DNA of 34,976 bases from Synechococcales cyanobacterium GL140_1_metabinner_5_sub (GTDB lineage Bacteria; Cyanobacteriota; Cyanobacteriia; Cyanobacteriales; Chamaesiphonaceae): contig JANYHM010000110.1 of assembly GCA_025359065.1 (NCBI GenBank), positions 1 through 34,976 on the forward strand, written 5' to 3'. A model generated the notes under the pieces. It made no database searches, was not told the DNA's origin, and was given only the letters and a program-made list of their open reading frames with translations. Shown in pieces: positions 23,675 through 32,500 of this stretch (position 1 is the first letter of the stretch; every line of letters starts with the position of its first letter). The position numbers and the translations under genes are program-made.

Positions 23675-25723
23675 ATGATTACTTCAGACGTATCTGCAAA
23701 TTGGAATCGGGAAGCTGATGATTTATGGAAAATAGGCGATCGGCAGGGAGCCATCAATAAAATTTTGCAGGTTATTAATGCCAGCTCACTACAAATCCCC
23801 CGATCAGCGGGGATGCAGTTTGTCTATTATTTGTTTCAACTACAAGACTACGCCACCGCCGAAAAATTGTTATCAAATTTATTGGTGCAGAACCCGACCG
23901 ATTTAGAGTTATTAGAAAATCGGGCAGTAATGCGCATTCGGATTAACAAGACGGCTGAGGCGATAAATGATTTTCAACAGGTGGTGGCTCAAAGCCCTGA
24001 CGCAGTAAATGCTTGGGATGGTTTGGCTAATGCTCTATATAAGGTACGACGGTGGGCAGAGGCGCAACAGGCAGGGGAAGAGTCGCTACAACGAAAAGAT
24101 CGGCTGGCCGTGACAGACGTAGCGATCGATTGGCCAGATGTGTCACCGCAGGTTTGGGATGCCGCTCAGCAGGGTATTGATGTGATTGCTTTTTCTTTGT
24201 GGGGTAGTAATCCACGCTATTTGCGAGGGGCGATGCGCAATTTACAAGAAGCCCCGCTGGTGTATCCGGGGTGGGTCTGTCGGTTTTATGTAGATGATTC
24301 GGTGCCGATCGAGTTTGTGAATTTGGCGATTGAGTTGGGTACCCAGGTAATGGTGCAACCGGCTAATCAATCAGTGCGCCAACGGTTAAGTTGGCGGTTT
24401 TTAGTGGCTAATGATCCGACTGTGCGGCGGTTTTTGGTGCGAGATGCTGATTCGGTGATCTCTGTGCGCGAGGCTAAAGCGGTAGCAGAGTGGTTAGAGA
24501 GCGATCGGTGGTTTCATGTAATGCGCGATTATTGGACTCATACTGATCCTATTTTGGCGGGAATGTGGGGCGGTCGATCGGGTCTGTTGCCAGAGTTAGC
24601 TCCTTTGGTAGTTAGTTATAAATCTGGACGGTTAGAGACTCCCAATATCGATCAGTGGTTTCTACGCGATCGAGTATGGCCAATTATTCGCCGTTCTACC
24701 TTAATTCACGATCGGTGTTTTCGGGCTTTGGGGGCGCGGGTGTGGCCAGAGGCTGACCCGGTGGGTGATTGGCATGTGGGACAAGATGAGGCGGCAGCAA
24801 GACCCCAAGATCAGCAGCAGAAGCTGGGGGCGATGGCGCAGTATGCCTGGTTGCAGGTACAGGGTGCTAGGTTGGTGAGTGGCTATTGGATTAATTTAGA
24901 TCGGGCGATCGAGCGCCGACAAGCGATGGAGGAGCAGCTTCAGGCTGCTGGTTTGAGTCATTATCAGCGGATTGCAGGAGTGGATGGGGCTGTAGATTAT
25001 GCTGGTTTGCCTCGACCGGGGGTAATGGGTTGTTGGTTGAGTCATTTGCAGGCGTTGCGACAAGGGGCGAAAACGGGCAATATGGTGCATGTGTTGGAAG
25101 ATGATACTTGGTTGGGTGATCGATCGCCGGAGGTGTTGACTTCTTTGGTGAATTTGGGGGCGGTAGGGCAGTTTGATTTGGTGTTTACTGATGTGTTGTT
25201 AGATTATTTTGTTAGTCAGCGATATTTTCGGGCTTTTTATGAGGCTGCACGGGTGCCACTAGGAGAGGTGTCACCACCGGTAAGTTTGGTTAATTTAAAA
25301 GGGCTGTTTTTTTCCTGTTTAAATTCTTATTTTGTTCATCCCCAAAATATGGGCAAGGTGTTGGAGCTACTAGAGCGGGAGTTTAAAGCGCTGAATTTGC
25401 AAGATCCGGAGCCGATCGATATGGTGATTCGACGTTTAGTGTTGTCAGGAGCTTTAACGGCGGCGGTGACTTGCCCGTTTTTAACTAGTGTAGATCTACC
25501 TTTGGCTCAAAAAACCGATATTAATTCTCGATCTAACTTGGGTTTACAAAAAAGTTTGTTTTTGCATAGTATTCATCGACAGGCTTTTTTTTATGGTGCA
25601 GACGATCAACTATTGACCACTTTACTAAATCAGTATTTTCCTGTTGAACTGTCTACAGAAAAGTCACGGTTATTAGCTTTGCTCTATGAGCATTTTCTGG
25701 TAGAAAACCAACAAAGTTTTTAA
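23675..25723 (+). CDS. TPR, glycosyltransferase-like and GT25 three-domain protein (682 aa)
   Basis: Three parts are visible. Residues 1-145 are TPR-like helices (ATAEKLLSNLLVQNPTDLELL, AINDFQQVVAQSPDAVNAW). Residues about 155-395 form a glycosyltransferase-like domain with SLWGSNPRYLRGAMRN and a DxD at Asp257/Asp259 (RFLVRDADSVIS), plus HVMRDYWTHTDPILAGMWGGR. Residues about 404-600 are a family 25 glycosyltransferase, as found in LPS/capsule synthesis (YWINLDRAIERRQAMEEQL, MGCWLSHLQALR, VLEDD at 473-477). The protein has no signal peptide or obvious membrane segment and is probably cytosolic, building sugar chains on surface carbohydrate or protein. The start is ATG with no strong ribosome site. 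The giant surface protein follows downstream after a long gap. Confidence 0.82.
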   Translation: MITSDVSANWNREADDLWKIGDRQGAINKILQVINASSLQIPRSAGMQFVYYLFQLQDYATAEKLLSNLLVQNPTDLELLENRAVMRIRINKTAEAINDFQQVVAQSPDAVNAWDGLANALYKVRRWAEAQQAGEESLQRKDRLAVTDVAIDWPDVSPQVWDAAQQGIDVIAFSLWGSNPRYLRGAMRNLQEAPLVYPGWVCRFYVDDSVPIEFVNLAIELGTQVMVQPANQSVRQRLSWRFLVANDPTVRRFLVRDADSVISVREAKAVAEWLESDRWFHVMRDYWTHTDPILAGMWGGRSGLLPELAPLVVSYKSGRLETPNIDQWFLRDRVWPIIRRSTLIHDRCFRALGARVWPEADPVGDWHVGQDEAAARPQDQQQKLGAMAQYAWLQVQGARLVSGYWINLDRAIERRQAMEEQLQAAGLSHYQRIAGVDGAVDYAGLPRPGVMGCWLSHLQALRQGAKTGNMVHVLEDDTWLGDRSPEVLTSLVNLGAVGQFDLVFTDVLLDYFVSQRYFRAFYEAARVPLGEVSPPVSLVNLKGLFFSCLNSYFVHPQNMGKVLELLEREFKALNLQDPEPIDMVIRRLVLSGALTAAVTCPFLTSVDLPLAQKTDINSRSNLGLQKSLFLHSIHRQAFFYGADDQLLTTLLNQYFPVELSTEKSRLLALLYEHFLVENQQSF

Positions 25724-26017
25724 CCTGATGTGTATTTATATATTTACTTGGGAACACTATTTAGAACTAAGGCGTTGTGTATATGTCTGTTGTAGTACGA
25801 TGCCATCATTCTGGGGAGGTGCCAGTTTAAGTGATTTTAGGGTATGGTTAATTTTCTCCCCTAGAGACTAGTATTATTACGGTTGTCACAAGTGGCGTGT
25901 TTTTAGACATGGTGTAAAAAGTACAGAACTTAACAGAATATTAAGTGATCTAAAGTTTTTCTAATATCACCAGCACGATCCCGAAAGTTGTGGTTGTTTC
26001 TACAGTGGTGAAAAAGC

Positions 26018-26047
26018 TTGCAATTATCTGGGATTGTGGTGTATAAT
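26018..26047 (+). promoter_or_regulatory. sigma-70-type promoter
   Basis: TTGCAA (26018-26023) and a perfect TATAAT (26042-26047) are separated by 18 bases, close to the optimum for a housekeeping promoter. Transcription would begin near 26054, about 545 bases before the ATG of the giant gene, or it could drive an unannotated RNA. Confidence 0.6.
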
Positions 26048-26351
26048 AGCATGGGCTTGTAATATTTCTACTTCTGCTCTAGGTTTTGGGGTTAGCTTCA
26101 AACTTTTTTGAGTCACAGATTTATTTGTCACATGCGTTCAACCCGCTTCCGTAAATTATTATGGAGTGCAATTTTGTGCGATCTGTAATGCTGTATTCAC
26201 TCTCTTTGTGATAGTACTTAGTATTATGGCAAATTTTATCATCTGAGTCTGTGGTCTTTGCTACCAGCAGGTTAGATTCTTGAATGATTTTTAGACAAAA
26301 TATTGTTTCTGAGAATGTAACTGTTATGGCTGCTCTTGGATCAAGGTTTTG

Positions 26352-26495
26352 ATGCGCTCAATTTTATTAACTGACACCTTATCACCAAATTTAGAAAGGA
26401 ATATTTTCTTTGCTGGTGCCACGGTGAGCAGTTTGTTTACCAACTGTCAAGCTGGCCTTCATTTAGGTTATCGGTTTGAATCAAATTTCTGTTAA
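26352..26495 (+). CDS. possible small ORF upstream of the giant gene (47 aa)
   Basis: An ATG-initiated frame with AAGG 5 bases upstream that encodes a short protein (MRSILLTDTLSPNLERNIFF, ending FESNFC). It lies inside the likely leader of the giant gene. Its stop TAA overlaps the ATG of another frame (TAATG). I recognise no family and the frame may be chance. A leader peptide is possible but not shown. Confidence 0.18.
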   Translation: MRSILLTDTLSPNLERNIFFAGATVSSLFTNCQAGLHLGYRFESNFC

Positions 26496-26597
26496 TGGTT
26501 TGCCCTTTGGTGCCAAATACAGATGCCAGTTTCAATGGTGGCACAATTTCCATTGATGCGTTTACGACCTCTTTAATCAACAAAAAGTATTACTACA

Positions 26598-29500
26598 ATG
26601 CCGAATGCAACCCCGATTTTTACCGCAAGTGCAAGTACTCTTTCTACTTCCCAAAACTATACAGAAGGTGGTTCTACAACTACCGGTCTGTTTTTAAGCG
26701 CTGCTGCTAACGTTGGTGCTGGAGAGAGTGAAGGCTCTGGTGCTGGGCAACAGTTGTTTGAATCTGTGACATTGAAGGTCAGCAACGTTTTTACTGGAGA
26801 CCAGTTACGTATTGATGGCGTTTTGGTTAGCATCGATACTGACAATACTGCTACAGCAGGGACTTACCAGGTAAATATTACTGTCGTTAGCGGTGTGTCT
26901 ACGGTTAAAATTTCCAGAAACCCGATCGATATTTCTTCTGCCAACCTGCAAACTCTGGTTGAAAATATTGGTTATGCTAGCACCAGTATTAATCCTACCG
27001 ACTCTGGCACCAAGCTCACCCGTGGCATTACTATTTCTGAAGTCATTGATAATGCCGGGACAACTGTTCAATCTGATGACCTTAGCGTTTTTCCGGACAT
27101 TACTGCCACTGTCACGATCGCCACTGTAAATACCCCTGTGATGGCAGTAAATGATGTCAGAACTGGTTCTAATGCAGCAGTGGAGGGTAGTTCTCCAGTC
27201 ATAGCATCGGGTAATGCGCTAACTAATGATATTGATCCAGACAGCATTCTCTCTGTTACCAAGGTTGGTGCCATTAACATTTCAAGTTCTGGTACCACCA
27301 ATATTGCTGGTACTTATGGCATTTTGACGATCGCCTCCAACGGCAGCTACTCTTATGCTGCTGATAATACTAACGCTACAGTAAATGCGCTGAATGTTGG
27401 TTCTGCCTCATTGCAAGATACCTTTACTTATACGGTTTCTGATGGCCCTAGCAGCAGTACTGCTACGATCAAAATCGATATTGAGGGTGGCAACAACGCC
27501 GCAGTAATTACTGGCGATATTTCTAGAACAATTAACGAATCGATCATTACGACTGCGGGTACTTCGGTCACTGGCACACTTACTTCAACTGATGTAGATA
27601 ATATTGGCGACTGGATTGCTTCAGGAACCAGTACAGCTTATGGCGTGTATTCCATCGATGCAGCGGGTGATTGGACTTACACCCTAGATAATGGCAACAC
27701 TGCGGTTAATCAGCTCAACGTGGGCAGCTCTTTTGCTGATTCCTTTGTGGTTAGTACAGTTGATGGCACCACTCAAACTGTCAGTGTTACTATCCAAGGG
27801 AAGAATGACCCGGCATTAATTAGTGGAGATAGAACTGGTTCGATTAATGAATCAGTTACGCTTCTTACTGGCACTACTACCACTGGTGCACTTACTTCAA
27901 GTGATGTAGATAATATTAGTACTTGGAATGTTTCAAGTAACACCACAGCTTATGGAAGCTATGGTATAGATTCATTTGGTGTTTGGACTTACACCCTAGA
28001 TAATGCCAACGCTGCCGTTAATGCTCTCAATGTCGGTGGCTCTCTTGCTGATACCTTTACTGTTAGCACAGTTGGTGGCACTACCCAAACTGTTAGCGTT
28101 ACCATCAATGGTCGAAACGATGCAGCGGTAATCACTGGTGCCAATACTGGTTCGATTAATGAATCAGTTACGGTTCTTACTGGCACTACTACCACTGGCA
28201 CACTTATTTCAAGTGATGTAGATAATACTAGTACTTGGAATGTTTCAAGTAACACCACAGCTTATGGAAGCTATGGTATGGATTCATTTGGTGTTTGGAC
28301 TTACACCCTAGATAATGCCAACGCTGCCGTTAATGCTCTCAATGTCGGTGGCTCTCTTGCTGATACCTTTACTGTTAGCACGATCGATGGCACGACCCGA
28401 ACTGTTGGTGTTATCATCAATGGCCAAAACGATGCAGCGGTGATTACTGGAGATAGAGCTGTTTCGATTAATGAATCAGTTACGGTTCTTACTGGCACTA
28501 CTACCACTGGCACACTTATTTCAAGTGATGTAGATAATACTAGTACTTGGAATGTTTCAAGTAACACCACAGCTCACGGAACTTACAGCCTAGATGCAGC
28601 GGGTGCTTGGACTTACACCCTAGACAATGGCAACACTGCTGTTAATGCTCTCAATGTCGGTGGATCTTTCGTTGATACTTTTACGGCCACCACGATCGAT
28701 GGCACGACCCAAGTTGTTAGTGTTACCATCAATGGCCAAAATGATAATGCGGTAATCACTAGTGGTGTCTCTTCTTATAGAGGTACCCTCACCGAAGCTA
28801 GTGGCTTAAACAATAACATCAACAATGCTGTGACTAACTCCCGCGCCAGTGGCACTGTCACTTACACTGATGTTGACAATACTGGTACTGCTTGGGTGCC
28901 TACTACTGCACCAGTGGTTACTGCCAGCCAAAAAGGTTCCTACACTGTCGATGCCACTGGTCAATGGGTATACGACTTAAATAACAACTATGGCGATGTT
29001 CAAGCCTTACAAGTAGGCCAATCTGCTACTGATACCTTCACAATTACTACTACTGGTGGTACCACCCAAACTGTTACTGTCACCATTAATGGCGGCAACG
29101 ACCTTCCTACCTTTACTAATACTGCAAACCTCAGTGGATCAGTCGTAGAAGCTGGTGGTGTAGCCAACGGTACAGTTAATACCCCCAGCGACAGCAAAAA
29201 CCTGAATTTTACTGACCCTGATAACGTCAGTGATGTTTGGGCAACGGTAACAAATGGAGCTGCAACCTATGGTAATTACAGCATTGATGCTTTTGGCCAA
29301 TGGACTTACAACTTAAACAACGGTAATTCTACTGTTCAGGGGCTGAATGTAGGTAGTTCTCTAACAGATTCTTTTGTGGTTACCACCAACGATGGTACGA
29401 CCCAAGCTGTTAGCGTGGCGATCAATGGCCGCAACGATGCCGCAGTCATTACCAATGCTGAAAACTTCCTATTTGGTATTCCACTGGGGACTGGTGCCGC

Positions 29501-32500
29501 ATTTGGAACAGCTAATGAAGCTGGTGGTGTTAACAACGGCACTGCTGGTACTACGTCTACTGCCAATCTAAATGCTACTGATGTAGATGACCTTAACGAT
29601 TCGTGGGCTGTGCAGACCGGGGCAAGTTCTACATATGGTACGTACTCAATCAACGCTGTCGGCGTTTGGAGTTATGCAGTCGATAATGCAAATACGGCGA
29701 TAGAAGCCTTAAATGTGGGTAGTTCTCTGGTAGATACCTTCAACGTTCAAACCATCGATGGCACTACCAGAGCAGTTAGAATTGTAATTCAAGGTCGCAA
29801 TGATGCCGCTGTGATTGCTGGCGATATCAACAACAAGTCTGTTACCGAAGACAGCGGTTTTGGTAACAACATTGCCGGTACACCAAGCACTAGCGGTCAG
29901 TTGACTTATACTGACGTGGATAATGCTGGTGCTGCTTGGGTTGCCCAATCTTCAGTCTTTACTGGCAATTACGGAATTTATTCCATCAGTACTGCCGGAG
30001 CTTGGACTTACACCGTCAACAACAACAACGGTATTGTTGACGGCTTACAAAACGGTCAGTCTGCAACAGATTCTTTTGTGGTAACTACTGCTGGTGGTAC
30101 TACTCAAACAGTCACTGTCAAGATTTTGGGCGTAAATGACTCGGCGATCGTCACTGGCCAAAAAACAGCCGCTCTGAATGAATCTGGTATGTTTACTACT
30201 GGCGCTGCCACAGGCAACAACCTCAACTACACCGACCCCGACAACACTGCCGATGGCTGGGTCGCAGTGAATGCTCTGGCAACTGGTGGGCATGGTAACT
30301 ACACGATCGATGTTAATGGTGTCTGGAGCTACAGCCTCTTAACTGGCAATTCAATTGTAGAATCTTTGAATGCTGGTGTAACCGCTGTCGATACCTTCGT
30401 AGCTACCACTACTGATGGCACCACCCAAGTGGTCAGCGTTACCATCACTGGTCAAAATGATGCAGCCAGTATTACCAATGGAGAAAGTGCTTCATCTGGC
30501 TTAGTAATTGAAGCTGGCGGGTTGGCTAATGCCACTGCTGGTACACCGACGACCACTGGTGATCTCAACTCTACTGATATAGATGCTGGTCAAACTGACG
30601 AATGGATAACTGGTAGTGGCATAGCTGGAAACGGTTATGGTCATGGTGAATATGTGATCGCTGCTGATGGTAAATGGACTTACACTGTTAATAACACTGA
30701 CAGCGCAGTTCAAGGACTCAATGCCGGTCAGTCTATCACTGACACCTTCGTTGTCACCACGATCGACAGCACGGCCAGCCAAACTGTTACCGTCACTATT
30801 AATGGTGCCAACGACACTGCTACTATCCTCAATGGAGCGAGTGCTTCATCTGGCTTAGTAATCGAAGCTGGTGGATTGATTCTTGGTACCACTGCTACTG
30901 CTAACCTCAATGCCAGTGATATAGATAACGGTCAAAATGACCAATGGACTGTTGTTGCTGCACCATCTGTAAATAACACAACATACGGTAAGTACTCGAT
31001 CGACGCTAACGGAATTTGGAATTATGCTGCTGACCAAACCAATGGCACAGTTCAAGCCCTGAATGTAGGCACTTCTATCACCGATAGTTTTGTGGCTTAC
31101 ACGATCGATAGCAGCGCTAGCCAAACTGTCACAGTCACCATCAATGGTACTAACGACACTGCGGTTATTACCAATGGAGCAAGCGCTTCATCTGGCTTAG
31201 TAATTGAAGCTGGTGGATTGGCTAACGCCATTGCTGGTACACCGACTGCCACTGGTAATCTCGACTCTACCGATGTAGATGCCGGTCAAACTGACAAATG
31301 GACTGTTATTGGAGTACCAACCACTAATAATGGAATTTATGGTAAGTACTCGATCAACTCTGCTGGGGTCTGGAATTATGCTGTAGACAACAGCCTGATT
31401 GAAGCACTGAATGTAGGTACATCTGTTGCCGATAGCTTTGTAGTCTCCACGATCGATGGCACTGCTAGCCAAACTGTTACAGTCACCATTAACGGTGCCA
31501 ATGATACCGCAGTCATTAGCGGCTTTACTGGTACAGCAACCGAAGCCGGTGGAACCAACAACGGCACGGCTGGCACCACGGCTAGTGGCACTCTAACCAT
31601 CGTTGATCCAGACGATACCTACTCTGGCTGGTCGGCATCTTCGACAGACGGAACTTATGGCAACTACACGCTCAACTCTTCTGGTGCTTGGACTTATGCT
31701 TTAAGCGATGGTAGTTCAGCGACTCAATCTCTCACTGCTGGTCAAACTGTCACGGATACCTTTACTGCTATCAATGGCAGCTTAAGCCAAGTTGTGACTG
31801 TGACTGTTACTGGTACCAACGACAACCCAATTCTTTCTGCTACGCCTGCCACCTTAGCTACTGGAGTTGAAAATGTCGCTTACACCATCACCAAGGCTCA
31901 GCTTCTTCAAGGCTTTACTGATGTAGATGCTGGTCAAACAGCTACCCTGTCGATCGCTAATCTCACTTCTCCAGTGGGCACCTTCACTCTCAGTGGTTCA
32001 ACCTACACGTTTGTACCTACCAACCTCGACTACTACGGTGTTGTCAACTTGGCCTACGAAGTGAAAGATGTCAGCAATGGTATCTATAGTGCAACTAGCA
32101 GCTTTAATATCACCTCAGTCAACGATGCCCCTACTGCTTTGCTTACCACTGCTAGCCTAGCGGCAGTTGATGAAGACACTGCTAATCCGGCTGGTGCCAC
32201 AGTGCTGAGCCTATTTGGTCTCACCTATAGCGATGCCAAAGACAACCCAGCACCTAATGCCTTTATTGGTGTAGCAATTACCACGGTAACTAGCAATGCT
32301 AGTCAAGGTGCGTGGCAATGGCTGGATGTTACTAATGGTTGGCAGCCAATTAATAGTGTTTCTACCAGTGGTGCACTCTTCTTAGATACTGCTACCAAGA
32401 TTCGCTTCTTACCAGCAGCAAACTTCAATGGTGTACCTAGCTCGATCGAAGCGAGACTGGTTGAGACAGGCGCACTCAATCTAGTTAGCATTGCCGTCAC

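Larger units (their letters stand above)
25724..26597 (+). promoter_or_regulatory. 874-base region upstream of the giant surface protein
   Basis: An AT-rich non-coding stretch. It holds a strong candidate promoter (26018-26047), GGGGAG and CTCCCC arms about 40 bases apart near 25815 and 25857 that could pair as a long-range hairpin, and a 47-codon ATG frame (26352-26495) of doubtful reality. No tRNA, riboswitch or mobile element is recognised. If the promoter is real the giant gene has an untranslated leader of about 540 bases. Confidence 0.5.

Noticed and set aside
26495-26710. 71-codon frame ahead of the giant gene
   Set aside because: It runs on into the giant gene in another frame and has an unusual composition (Tyr, Lys, Cys). 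It is likely chance overlap.
27989-31600. Many minus-strand open frames across the giant gene
   Set aside because: They come from the repeat composition (ACT/GTT/GGT codons read in reverse), recur at the 312-base period and have no start signals.
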